Shown here: positions 9,792 to 18,343 of the stretch, in pieces | Layout of the letters: every line of letters begins with the position of its first letter | How positions within the stretch are numbered: the first letter of the stretch is position 1 | NCBI RefSeq assembly: GCF_021390155.1 | Contig: NZ_CP089985.1 | Location: 4,599,001-4,663,000 of the forward strand | Reading direction: 5' to 3' | Source: Pseudomonas sp. HN11 | GTDB taxonomy: Bacteria; Pseudomonadota; Gammaproteobacteria; Pseudomonadales; Pseudomonadaceae | Length of the DNA stretch: 64,000 nucleotides | The notes under the pieces: generated by a model | Told to the model about the DNA's origin: nothing | What the model saw: the letters and a program-made list of their open reading frames with translations, nothing else | Database searches by the model: none | Position numbers and translations under genes: made by a program

Positions 9792-9956
9792 TCAGCCCGA
9801 GATGCCAACACCCGGCGGTGATACGACTGCGTACACCGGCGTGCTACTGACAGGTGGCGGGTAGTGACTGACCTGCGCAGGCTGCTTGTCCACGCACGGC
9901 ACGACCACGGCGTTGACCGCTGAATCGACTACCGCTGTGCGCTGGAGGGCTGGCAT
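9792..9956 (-). CDS. Small hypothetical protein, 54 residues, Pro/Val-rich
   Basis: ATG 9956 to TGA 9792 encodes MPALQRTAVVDSAV..., continuing with a short run rich in Val and Pro (HYPPPVSSTPVYAVVSPPG). Third codon positions are dominated by G and C, as expected of a translated Pseudomonas gene and not of spacer. No convincing ribosome site precedes the ATG, and the frame extends twelve codons further upstream to a TAG without another ATG. One Cys and no membrane helix or signal peptide are seen. It fills the gap between the EamA and CPBP genes. I recognise no family; expression is unproven. Confidence 0.45.
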   Translation of the reverse strand: MPALQRTAVVDSAVNAVVVPCVDKQPAQVSHYPPPVSSTPVYAVVSPPGVGISG

Positions 9957-10069
9957 GAGCTGATCTTGTGTGAAGGGATGAAGAGGCTTGGACTATAACC
10001 AGCCGGTGATAGGTTTTGCAATCACTCTGAATGGAGGAGTTTTCATGTGGGCCCCGTAGGACAGATCGC

Positions 10070-10075
10070 TATAAT
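10070..10075 (+). promoter_or_regulatory. Candidate -10 element of the CPBP protease gene
   Basis: A perfect TATAAT 28 bases before the ATG at 10104. No good -35 hexamer is seen at 16-18 bases upstream, so this is suggestive only. Confidence 0.4.
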
Positions 10076-10103
10076 GCCGCCCAGTTTTCCCCAAGGATTT
10101 CCC

Positions 10104-10892
10104 ATGATCGCATTGCCCTGGCTGTACCTGGCGCTTCTTTCCATTGGCTATCTACTGGCCTTGATCTACGGGCAAATGGGCGTGCTGGCGGGCGTGTCCG
10201 TCGCCCTGCTGCTGATTGCCGGCTACGCCGTACGCCAGCAACGCACGCCGTGGGCACGCTACCTGGGCCACGGGTTGTTTATCGTATTGGCGCTAGGCCT
10301 GGCGATGCACTGGTTGCCCGGTTTCTACAACGGGCGTGGCATTGCCCCGCAGCGTTTCACCGAAGATGCAGTGCCCTTCTCGATGTACTTGAACCAGGAC
10401 AAACCGCTGATTGGCTTCTGGCTGTTGCTGGCCTGCCCGTGGATTGTGGCGCGGCGCTCGTTGCGTTTGTCGCTCTGTGTGGCGGCGCTGGCACTGACCT
10501 TGACAGCCGTTGTTGCGCTCGGTGGAGCAGTGCTGCTGGGCATCACCCACTGGGCACCAAAATGGCCGGAGCAGGCGTGGCTATGGGTACTGAACAACTT
10601 ACTGTTGGTCACGCTGGTGGAAGAGGCGTTGTTTCGAGGCTACGTGCAGGGCGGGCTGAGCCGGCGGTTCAAACATTTGTCGTATGGCGACAACGTAGCG
10701 TTGTTGCTGGCTTCGTTGCTGTTTGGGCTGGTCCACCTTGGCGCGGGGTGGCAGTGGACGTTACTGGCAACCATTGCGGGAGCGGGGTATGGGTTGGCGT
10801 ATCGGTTTGGTGGGTTGGGGGCTGCGGTCTTGACGCATTTTGGGGTGAATTTGGTGCATTTTGGGTTGTTTGTTTATCCGATGTTGGCTTAG
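10104..10892 (+). CDS. CPBP-family intramembrane glutamic endopeptidase
   Basis: A 262-residue polytopic membrane protein with the CPBP (Abi/CAAX-protease) signatures: motif 1 EEALFRGYVQGG with the paired Glu and Arg, motif 2 FGLVHLGAGWQW with its His, and motif 3 HFGVNLVHF. These residues form the active site of Rce1-like proteases. The ATG at 10104 has AAGGA six or seven bases upstream; an in-frame GTG at 10047 would add 19 residues but lies upstream of the TATAAT. A long overlapping frame in the region lacks these motifs and is a shadow. Physiological substrate unknown; relatives act in prenyl-protein processing, bacteriocin immunity or envelope regulation. Confidence 0.85.
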   Translation: MIALPWLYLALLSIGYLLALIYGQMGVLAGVSVALLLIAGYAVRQQRTPWARYLGHGLFIVLALGLAMHWLPGFYNGRGIAPQRFTEDAVPFSMYLNQDKPLIGFWLLLACPWIVARRSLRLSLCVAALALTLTAVVALGGAVLLGITHWAPKWPEQAWLWVLNNLLLVTLVEEALFRGYVQGGLSRRFKHLSYGDNVALLLASLLFGLVHLGAGWQWTLLATIAGAGYGLAYRFGGLGAAVLTHFGVNLVHFGLFVYPMLA

Positions 10893-11062
10893 AGAAAACA
10901 CCTGTCTAGAACTATCAAGCCTATAGTATAAGAAGTGTCTGAAACACATTCATTCGATGAACATACGAAAATCTAAAACGTAGGGCCGGTCGCGAATAAT
11001 CAGTCCGACTGCACCCTCAACTCTAAAAATAAACTTCAGCACCCTAGCATGGAAGCATCGAT

Positions 11063-13135
11063 TTGAAAGGCCCTAAGCAAGAAGAAATCCTACTCGTTAA
11101 ACACGATCTGATTTCACAAAATGTACTGATTCTTTTCGGTCTTATTGTGATCTTGGTTATATTGGCAATCAGCATCTGGGCGATAGCACCATACATCACG
11201 ACGCCAGACGCGGTAGGCCAGGTTTTGGTTCACGCCAGATCCGGAAAACCATATAACATCTCACCAGAGCCCGTGGAAAGAGCCATATACATTATCCTGG
11301 CAGCTGTCGCACCTACGGCTTTGTCTGGATACTTCTGGTACCACAGTCTTAAAAATTCCAATTTAAAATTCAAAGAATTGCATAAACAAGCCAGAATCAT
11401 ACTACCGCTTTTTGCGGCACTTCTATTCGCTGCTCTGTTCTGGGGAGCCGACTTCATTGATATACTACTCTTTCCGTCTCCGTGGGCAAAAGAACATAAG
11501 ATCACATTAACACTCACTGCAGTGCTGCTCTCTACTGCTCTGATCTACCATTGCCTGACGGGTAAAGTTTCAAAGGGAACAGCAGGAAAAATCACTTGGT
11601 GGACAGTAGCGTTGCTCGCTATAGTATTACAGGTCTTATCCTATCGAATAGTCTCTATTAACTCAGTTACGCTGTCGCCTATCTGGTCAGTTCATTTAGA
11701 CGCAGTCACCTATGCACTAAACCAAGTCATCCACGGCAAAACGCTGATTGCAGATCTCCCATCACAGTATGGATTATTCCCTGAAATCATTGCCCCTCTA
11801 TTTAAACTGACCGGCTTTTCTATTTTCAAAGAAACCTTGTTTTTTGCCATACTTCACGCCTTGGGGCTCGCTACAGTTGCCGCCTTGCTTTATAGACACG
11901 TAGCCAACAAACTACTTTCGGTATTTATTTTTCTTGCGCTGTCCGTTGCGACATGCCTATTCATGTATACAAACGGAATCATTCAGGACATCTATATCCA
12001 GTACTTCCCCATCAGGTTTTTCTGGCCCGCCTTAGCACTGCTACTTATTTCTATATATTCAAAAAATGAGAGCCGCGCATTACTTTGCGTTCTAGGCATA
12101 ACATCTGGGATAGCCATACTCTGGAACTTTGACACAGGCATTCCTGTACTAATTTCCATAGGAGCCACACTCCTGATAAAATCACTAATAACAAAACGAC
12201 CATTCATACAAGCCATTGGGCGTTCGTTATTATTCACCGCAATTGCGACACTCACAATAGCACTATGCTTTACGCTACTTCGCATTAAAGCTGGAAAACC
12301 GTTAGAGCTTGATGAATTATTAGCTTATCAAAAAATATTTTACATGACTGGTTTCGGCATGCTTCCGATGCCTCTCACCCTCCATCCTTGGCAGGCAATT
12401 CTAGTCATCTATGCTGCGGGGGCAGTCACAGCGCTAAGCGGGTGGCAACAGCAAGACAACAAGCACGGCACTTACGATCTACTCTTCTGCAGCGCAATCA
12501 TGGGCCTGGGTCTTTTTGCCTATTACCAAGGCAGGTCTCATGTCTTTTGCTTGATTCTGGTAACTTGGCCAGCAATCTTGATCAGCGGAATCCTTACCGA
12601 CCTCATACTTAGATCAGTAAGGCGCCGGTCTACCCCGCTCGCATCGATAGCCTTGGTAGTACCCTTTATTCTATTCTTCTCATTGGGTGGGCTTGTGTTT
12701 ATTTCTACCAGTCAAAACATGCTAGACGACACCCTAAAAAACTTCTCGAACCGCAATATTCCTAAAGACTCCGTAGTGGCCGATGAGTTGCAGTTCATGC
12801 GCAGTACTTACCACAACAGGAATTGCCTCATCTTGTCCCAGCGACAGGCTATTTACTCAGCAGAACTGGGTATCGCCTCACCTGTGAACGGACCTGGTAT
12901 TGCAGAAACACTACGTCAGACTGATTTGGATAACCTTGTTAAGTCAGCACTAAGCCAACCCCTTCAATGTATATATTTGGGAACTACGGAAGGCTCAATT
13001 ACATTCATTGATGTCAACGACGCTATGCTGATTGAGAAATACCCAGTCATTACCAAGAACACACTCGGTACGATGATGCTGCTTGAGCCTGCATCAAAGG
13101 ACATGCCTCAGCCCACATCCAACAGCCCGCTTTAA
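11063..13135 (+). CDS. Large polytopic membrane protein, probable GT-C-like glycosyltransferase of the polysaccharide locus
   Basis: A 690-residue protein with many hydrophobic helices from residue 20 onward. Between helices lies a soluble loop, HLDAVTYALNQVIHGKTL then DLPSQYGLFPEI, of the kind found in GT-C fold glycosyltransferases that use lipid-linked sugars. The last 150 residues are a more polar, extracytoplasmic-type domain. The start is a TTG at 11063 with GGAAG seven bases upstream; no in-frame ATG is nearby. The gene is AT-rich compared with the hrpA-aceK side and is the only plus-strand gene in the locus. Its 3' end overlaps the opposing glycosyltransferase by four bases. Family-level function is inferred from topology and context only; it could instead be a polymerase or acceptor-modifying protein. 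Confidence 0.6.
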   Translation: MKGPKQEEILLVKHDLISQNVLILFGLIVILVILAISIWAIAPYITTPDAVGQVLVHARSGKPYNISPEPVERAIYIILAAVAPTALSGYFWYHSLKNSNLKFKELHKQARIILPLFAALLFAALFWGADFIDILLFPSPWAKEHKITLTLTAVLLSTALIYHCLTGKVSKGTAGKITWWTVALLAIVLQVLSYRIVSINSVTLSPIWSVHLDAVTYALNQVIHGKTLIADLPSQYGLFPEIIAPLFKLTGFSIFKETLFFAILHALGLATVAALLYRHVANKLLSVFIFLALSVATCLFMYTNGIIQDIYIQYFPIRFFWPALALLLISIYSKNESRALLCVLGITSGIAILWNFDTGIPVLISIGATLLIKSLITKRPFIQAIGRSLLFTAIATLTIALCFTLLRIKAGKPLELDELLAYQKIFYMTGFGMLPMPLTLHPWQAILVIYAAGAVTALSGWQQQDNKHGTYDLLFCSAIMGLGLFAYYQGRSHVFCLILVTWPAILISGILTDLILRSVRRRSTPLASIALVVPFILFFSLGGLVFISTSQNMLDDTLKNFSNRNIPKDSVVADELQFMRSTYHNRNCLILSQRQAIYSAELGIASPVNGPGIAETLRQTDLDNLVKSALSQPLQCIYLGTTEGSITFIDVNDAMLIEKYPVITKNTLGTMMLLEPASKDMPQPTSNSPL

Positions 13136-14253
13136 TCCCCTTTAGTACCCTCGGAAACCAATTCGGAATAGACATTCATATACGCCTCCCCCATCGCACG
13201 GGACGTGAATACCTTCAGATACCTTTCTCGAGCTGCGGCCCCATAGACGGCCGCCAGCTCAGGAGAACTCCAAAGTTGCTCCATAGCAAGACGCATCGCC
13301 AGTGAATTACCTGGAGGAACAACCAATCCCGAAATATTATTTTGATTGATGTAGCTAGTTCCAGTACCAATCTCACTGCATATCATCGGTTTTCCAAACA
13401 TTGCAGCTTCAAGCAGGCTTATACCAAAAGCCTCTGATCGCAGATGTGAAGGAAAGACCACCGCATAACACGCCTTAAGCAAGTTGACTTTTTCCTGTTC
13501 AGACACTTGACCAATGAAGCGCACGCTGCTTAATTTTCCCTCTACTGCAATTCTGATTAATTCTTGCTCCAATGGTCCAGCGCCAACAATCAGCAGGGGC
13601 CAGTCTTTTCCTTCCATGGCCCGCAATAAGTACTCAAGACCTTTGTAGTAGCGAAGAACACCGACGAACAGAAAAAACTTACCGTGCTGCATGCGCAGCT
13701 CAGCAACTTTATCAACCTCAGGCTCGGGATACATGGATTCCTCCAAACCAATTGGAATAGCACTTGTCTTATGGCGGTATTTTGCCAAAACAGGTGAACT
13801 CTCGATATAATTTGGGCTAGTAGCCACAATGCGGTCGACACTTTCAAGGAATAACTTCTGCAAGGGAGTATAAAGGCACTTCAAAAACTTCTGCCTAACA
13901 ATATCCGAGTGATAGGTCACTACGGTAGGCTTTTGAACGCGTGTGGCGAAGTGAACCACATCCATAAATGGCCAAGGGAAGTGGTAGTGGATAAGATCGG
14001 CTGATTGAGCCAAGGTTGAAAACTTCTTGAAAGCGGATAGAGAAAATCCAGTCGACGCCAGATTAAAATCTTCTTTCGCCTGAACCAATTGGTAGTCGGC
14101 CGTCTGTGTACACGGCATTGCGTCCTTTGATAGTGATAACACTACATTTTCACACCCCTGCTGACTTGTCGCACGGGTCAAATGCCGGATAAACATCTCC
14201 ACGCCGCCATGCTGATCAGCTGCAAATGTTTTATAAAAATGTAGAATCTTCAA
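13132..14253 (-). CDS. GT4-family glycosyltransferase, WbpZ-like
   Basis: A 373-residue GT-B fold retaining glycosyltransferase. The N-terminus (KILHFYKTF...HGGVEMFIRHL) resembles WbpZ of the P. aeruginosa common polysaccharide antigen locus. The donor-side motif is FLFVGVLRYYKGLEYL, and the EX7E element lies in SEAFGISLLEAAMFGKP. WbpZ adds the first D-rhamnose to the lipid-linked primer; a similar role would suit this locus, where rmd and gmd supply GDP-D-rhamnose. The gene is separated from the other minus-strand genes by 476 bases and so probably has its own promoter. It is convergent with, and overlaps, the 690-residue membrane protein. Confidence 0.75.
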   Translation of the reverse strand: MKILHFYKTFAADQHGGVEMFIRHLTRATSQQGCENVVLSLSKDAMPCTQTADYQLVQAKEDFNLASTGFSLSAFKKFSTLAQSADLIHYHFPWPFMDVVHFATRVQKPTVVTYHSDIVRQKFLKCLYTPLQKLFLESVDRIVATSPNYIESSPVLAKYRHKTSAIPIGLEESMYPEPEVDKVAELRMQHGKFFLFVGVLRYYKGLEYLLRAMEGKDWPLLIVGAGPLEQELIRIAVEGKLSSVRFIGQVSEQEKVNLLKACYAVVFPSHLRSEAFGISLLEAAMFGKPMICSEIGTGTSYINQNNISGLVVPPGNSLAMRLAMEQLWSSPELAAVYGAAARERYLKVFTSRAMGEAYMNVYSELVSEGTKGD

Positions 14254-14729
14254 ATAACACCTATCTTATAAAATGGCATATTTTGTAATACGTAAAAGAA
14301 CAATTTTTTACTTCTACCTGAAACGCTATAAAAGGTAGCTCCAATTACATTCTCTGCCTTGCCATCCCTGGGCTACGATTCGACACCCAAACTCCTGACA
14401 ACCGACTAACACGTGCATTTGGACACTGGGCAAATAAAACAGTTCTCCCGCTTCCTCCTCAACGCGAAAATCATAAAAAGCTCAGTCGATCAGCAGCTGA
14501 CGCCGGTCAGCTAACACCAAGGGAAGTCACGTGCGCCACAAAAACTTGAAGACGCAAGTAACCTTCTCAGCCGGCAGAATTTCGAACCGTGAAGTGAGCA
14601 TCGAGTATATTCTGGCAAGGCCAAAATATGCCCCGTCCTCTGCGATTTATTTGCCCTTGCACAAGAAGGCAAATATGCCAGCCTTCTTGCACAACTATTT
14701 CTATAATTCACGCCTACTAGAAAGCCAAA
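14254..14729. other. AT-rich intergenic stretch without a supported gene
   Basis: 476 bases between the WbpZ-like and the GT-C-like genes. Short open frames on both strands lack ribosome sites and family features. The promoter of the WbpZ-like gene should lie here. The only clear structure is the inverted repeat at 14657-14694. Confidence 0.6.
14657..14694. repeat. Perfect 14-bp inverted repeat, hairpin after the GT-C gene
   Basis: TTGCACAAGAAGGC (14657-14670) and GCCTTCTTGCACAA (14681-14694) are exact complements around a ten-base loop. The hairpin begins 35 bases past the stop of the 14730-17018 gene, so it may end that long transcript. It has no good T-run on the minus strand (GGGCAAATAAAT), so a mobile-element end remains possible. 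Confidence 0.6.
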
Positions 14730-17018
14730 TTATTCGATAATTCGAAGTGATATAAAGCCGATTCCTAATTTGCGCACATCTCCATTTACACCGGCTTGTA
14801 AGGGAGAAGTAGGATTAGGGGGAATGAAGGAAATACTATCTACAGACGCTCCTTGAAGGTCGATCTGCAGCTTCACTTCAGACGGTTGGGAGCCAAGAAT
14901 CAATTCGTATTCTCGCGCACCAATCAGCACTTTAATCGGAGCATTGGCATTCGATGCAAACGCTTGAGCCACCAAAGCCAACGTAAATTTCTGGGGCAAA
15001 GGTTCCCTGAAATCGATACGCACACTTTTTGAAACATTCGCATCGGACCACCGGCCCCATTGCTCGCTTCCAGAAAACCCGCGTACATCACGGACAAATT
15101 GAGGCCATTCGGCCTTCGTGAAATCGATTCCATCATGAAGGCTAGCAGGAGATCGCTGACCCAAACTGTCAGCATAATAACCTGACTTATTCATAATGCT
15201 TGAAGGGTCTTTACCCACAAGGCTCTCATTCGCTGCAGGTGCCAACTTGAAAAACACAAGATTGCCGTCTGTACTAGACAAACTTGGCGGATATCCCAGC
15301 AAAGCAGTCAAGCGAGCTACTAAGTCCTGAGCGTTGTCAGCATACCCCCGGCGATCAATATAGATACCACTGAACCCTAGATTGCGAACCACCTCCAACT
15401 GCTTCTCTACAGACTCATGAGAGAGTGACCTGTAAAATAAATCACCTGGCCTCCCCTTCATCCCACCAAAACTCCAGTGCAGCGATTTAGAGTGCAGCAC
15501 TCCAGCCGCCATTTGGTAGTTATATAAATTATGTACCGCTGGCGCCTCAGGAAAAGGCAGATACGGAAGCTGATAAATGGCGGCGCCTTCCGGCACAGAC
15601 ATTTCTATCGAATGTACAAATTTCTTATCGTTTTCATAAGCATTTTTTTCGCCAACATTACACGACTTGCAGGCAGGAATTGTCTGATCGTAAATTCCGC
15701 AAAAAAGCAACAAAACCGCAATTGCAGGCACGTAGCGTTTTACTTTCGAAGACCGTTTGTATAACCATGCCTGAATAACAACAAAGAAAATCAATAGTGC
15801 GCCAAAACCGATAAAAATACTTATTCTGTTCCACGCTCTGATTGATGAAGAGATAAATGATGAGAAAAACGCACCCAGCCCTCCGATGGTACCAAACATG
15901 AAGAGAAGAAATACGACCGCTACCAAATAACCAAGTCTTCGATCAAGCCTGCGGCCAGCTAAAGACCACAACAACAAGCAAAAACCAATTAACAACCCAA
16001 AAGCCCCGACAACGCCAAGAACAGATGTCGAGTTCTCATTTACCAGCGGAAATGTTCCATTATAGTAATCGGTAAACCTACCTAGCGAAGATATACGATG
16101 GTCTGCGCGTGGCAAGATGAGTTGCATCAGCTTTAAACCATAAACCTCTGATTCCATTGGAGCCCGTTGAGCGACTTCCATATTGGCGCCCAGCTGATAC
16201 TTCCCAATTAAATTGGGTAGAACGTTAAGCAACACACCAAAAATTAAAATGGCTGCGACTAGCAACGGACGGCCCGCGGCTTTTATTTGGCCTGTCACCA
16301 TCCAACCAAGAATTCCTGTCAGCGAAACCATAAGCACACCGAACAACGCATAATAAACGCCGAACGACGAGAGCACTAATAATCCTGCGACAATTAAAAC
16401 AGACTTTACGGAAAACAGACGACTACTCTTACTGCCCTCCAAACCCGCTGAATTCTGGAGTAAAAAGAAGGACAGGTAATAAAACAAAGGAACTACAAAA
16501 TACCATGTATAAAACAGGTGCCCCAACCTAAGAATATGGAAAGGCAAAAACGTAAACAGCAAAGCACTCACAACTGCAAATGATCGAACCAGCCCAAAAG
16601 CTCTGACCACAAGGTACGTGGCTACAAAGCAGACGGGAAAACTTAGCAAGAAAAACAAATTGACGCCGGCGAAGCTACTCCCCGAGAGCAAGGACAGCAC
16701 TTTAATCAGAAAATGACTGCCTGCATCCGAACCTGGAAAATCAAGAAACGTCGATCCAAATGGATACCCACTGCGAGCATTTTCAAACAACCAACCTTCC
16801 GTGACTCTCTGTGCCATCCAAGCGTGGAAAAGCCCATCGCCGGAGTATCTTAATGGAACAGAAATATCAGGCCACAATCCATTCGGCCAGCCATTAGTTA
16901 AAATACTCGCCAAAACTAATGAAAAAATCGAACCGAAAATCACCAATTTCCATTCTTGCCTTAGGATCGGCAACAATGATAATAGACGAGGCTCCGGATG
17001 AACGATACTTGAAGTCAC
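14730..17018 (-). CDS. GT-C-like membrane glycosyltransferase of a GtrABC-type modification module
   Basis: A 762-residue membrane protein: roughly a dozen hydrophobic helices over residues 25-460, then a soluble C-terminal part. The first periplasmic loop carries YSGDGLFHAWMAQRVTEGW and GYPFGSTFLDFPGSD, acidic and aromatic residues typical of the catalytic loop in GT-C enzymes. It is the last gene of the minus-strand run, 19 bases after a GtrB-like gene that itself overlaps gtrA. In GtrABC or GmlABC systems the third, variable protein transfers a sugar from undecaprenyl phosphate to the O polysaccharide in the periplasm. GTG 17018 is the start, with AAGGGA seven bases upstream. The sugar moved cannot be told from sequence. 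AT-rich relative to the flanks. Confidence 0.65.
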   Translation of the reverse strand: MTSSIVHPEPRLLSLLPILRQEWKLVIFGSIFSLVLASILTNGWPNGLWPDISVPLRYSGDGLFHAWMAQRVTEGWLFENARSGYPFGSTFLDFPGSDAGSHFLIKVLSLLSGSSFAGVNLFFLLSFPVCFVATYLVVRAFGLVRSFAVVSALLFTFLPFHILRLGHLFYTWYFVVPLFYYLSFFLLQNSAGLEGSKSSRLFSVKSVLIVAGLLVLSSFGVYYALFGVLMVSLTGILGWMVTGQIKAAGRPLLVAAILIFGVLLNVLPNLIGKYQLGANMEVAQRAPMESEVYGLKLMQLILPRADHRISSLGRFTDYYNGTFPLVNENSTSVLGVVGAFGLLIGFCLLLWSLAGRRLDRRLGYLVAVVFLLFMFGTIGGLGAFFSSFISSSIRAWNRISIFIGFGALLIFFVVIQAWLYKRSSKVKRYVPAIAVLLLFCGIYDQTIPACKSCNVGEKNAYENDKKFVHSIEMSVPEGAAIYQLPYLPFPEAPAVHNLYNYQMAAGVLHSKSLHWSFGGMKGRPGDLFYRSLSHESVEKQLEVVRNLGFSGIYIDRRGYADNAQDLVARLTALLGYPPSLSSTDGNLVFFKLAPAANESLVGKDPSSIMNKSGYYADSLGQRSPASLHDGIDFTKAEWPQFVRDVRGFSGSEQWGRWSDANVSKSVRIDFREPLPQKFTLALVAQAFASNANAPIKVLIGAREYELILGSQPSEVKLQIDLQGASVDSISFIPPNPTSPLQAGVNGDVRKLGIGFISLRIIE

Positions 17019-17037
17019 TATTTAATCCCTTACCAGA

Positions 17038-17970
17038 TCAATCAAAATTTACGCGTTCAGCCTCAACAACCAAAGGCATGTTGCGGACTTGGGTGTGTAC
17101 CGATCCAATGTACTCACCCAACATACCAAGGAAAAGTATTTGAATCGAACTGAAGAAAAATAATGAAATCAGCATCGGAGCGATGCCCATCTGAAAAGAG
17201 TTCCAAAAAATCAGCTTCGCAACTAGGAAACCAAATGCCATCAACAAACTCAGCAGGGCAAGGATACCTCCCCCCATTACCATCAATCGCAGTGGCACTT
17301 TAGAGTGATTGGTAATCCCAAGCATGGCGATATCATAAAGCGTGTAGAAGTTATTTTTTGTTATCCCCCGCTGCCTTCTGGGTTGCTTGAACGGAACTGT
17401 TGCGATGGGAAAACCTATCTCACAGAGAAGCCCTCGAAAATAAGGATAAGGGTCGTCCAGCGTTTTCAGGACATCCAGAACCACACGATCAAACAGGCCA
17501 GCTCCCGTGGCGTTTTTCACCAGAGGGACTTCGGAGATCTTTGAGACAAACCGATAGTAGGTTTTTCGGGCGAAGAACATCAGCGGGGACTCTTCACTCT
17601 CAGGCTTTACCGCCAACACAGTCTTGAAGCCTTCCTCCCACTTTTGCACAAACTCGGCAATCATCTCGGGCGGATCCTGAAGGTCCGACGCAATGAGTAC
17701 ACATGCATCGCCCCTACTCTGCAACAGAGCGTGATAAGGAGAGCGTATATGGCCAAAATTTCTGGCATTTAAAATAAGCTTGACGCGCTTATCCTCCGCA
17801 GCAATTGTGCGCAGTTTCGCCACACTGCCATCAGTCGAGCAGTTGTCGATAAAAATGTGCTCGTAATCATAGTCTAACTTAGCCATCACACTATTGATTC
17901 GCTGGCACAGCTCGTCAATGTTGGCCTCCTCGTTATAACAAGGGGTTACAATACTTAAAAGTTTACGCAT
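17038..17970 (-). CDS. gtrB: GtrB-like polyprenyl-phosphate glycosyltransferase (GT2)
   Basis: A 310-residue GT2 enzyme: N-terminal GT-A fold with VTPCYNEEANIDEL, FIDNCSTDGS and ASDLQDPPEMI (the DXD-like metal site), and two C-terminal membrane helices around residues 230-290. This layout is that of GtrB/DPM1-type enzymes, which load a nucleotide-activated sugar onto undecaprenyl phosphate at the inner face of the membrane. ATG 17970 overlaps the gtrA stop by eight bases, implying translational coupling; a TTG twelve bases upstream is possible but less likely. The direct neighbours gtrA and a GT-C-like gene complete a three-component O-antigen modification set. Confidence 0.85.
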   Translation of the reverse strand: MRKLLSIVTPCYNEEANIDELCQRINSVMAKLDYDYEHIFIDNCSTDGSVAKLRTIAAEDKRVKLILNARNFGHIRSPYHALLQSRGDACVLIASDLQDPPEMIAEFVQKWEEGFKTVLAVKPESEESPLMFFARKTYYRFVSKISEVPLVKNATGAGLFDRVVLDVLKTLDDPYPYFRGLLCEIGFPIATVPFKQPRRQRGITKNNFYTLYDIAMLGITNHSKVPLRLMVMGGGILALLSLLMAFGFLVAKLIFWNSFQMGIAPMLISLFFFSSIQILFLGMLGEYIGSVHTQVRNMPLVVEAERVNFD

Positions 17971-18343
17971 GATTAAAAACAAACCTATTATTTATTAGAA
18001 ACGATAGCACCGCCATGGGTGGCACCAGTATCAAGCCAGAGACATACGGCGTGACGCCAAAAAGCGAAAACAGTGCAATTCCACTTAAGTTAACGCCGTA
18101 CACGACAACATACCCAATAACAAACCGAAAAATCAGCCCATTATTATTCGAATTAAATACAAGAGCACCCGTGCTCTTGAAATTAAAAATCACGCCCAAC
18201 ACCGTCGCCAAAAGTAATGCAGCACTGTAATGCAGACCCAAATATGTGAATACTGCAAAGCAGCCATAACCGAAGGCCGCGTTCATCATCCCCACCAATA
18301 AAAACTTGAAAAATCGTGCTTTCAAAAGTTTATCGGCCGTCAA
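17963..18343 (-). CDS. gtrA: GtrA-family flippase
   Basis: A 126-residue protein with four hydrophobic helices and the GtrA signature (RFFKFLLVGMMNAAFGYG at the N-terminus, FLINNRFVF at the C-terminus). GtrA is thought to flip undecaprenyl-phosphate sugars across the inner membrane. The only sensible start is a TTG at 18343, with GGAGGG eight bases upstream and overlapping the stop of the preceding reductase gene. The four-base coupling to a sugar-nucleotide gene links the modification module with the yersiniose genes. Confidence 0.85.
   Translation of the reverse strand: MTADKLLKARFFKFLLVGMMNAAFGYGCFAVFTYLGLHYSAALLLATVLGVIFNFKSTGALVFNSNNNGLIFRFVIGYVVVYGVNLSGIALFSLFGVTPYVSGLILVPPMAVLSFLINNRFVFNHA

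Noticed and set aside
10031..10909. Longer overlapping plus-strand frame at the CPBP gene
   Set aside because: It lacks the CPBP motifs and membrane helices that the frame of 10104-10892 has.
14511..14711. Short open frames between the WbpZ-like and GT-C genes
   Set aside because: No ribosome site, no family likeness, and they cross the perfect inverted repeat.
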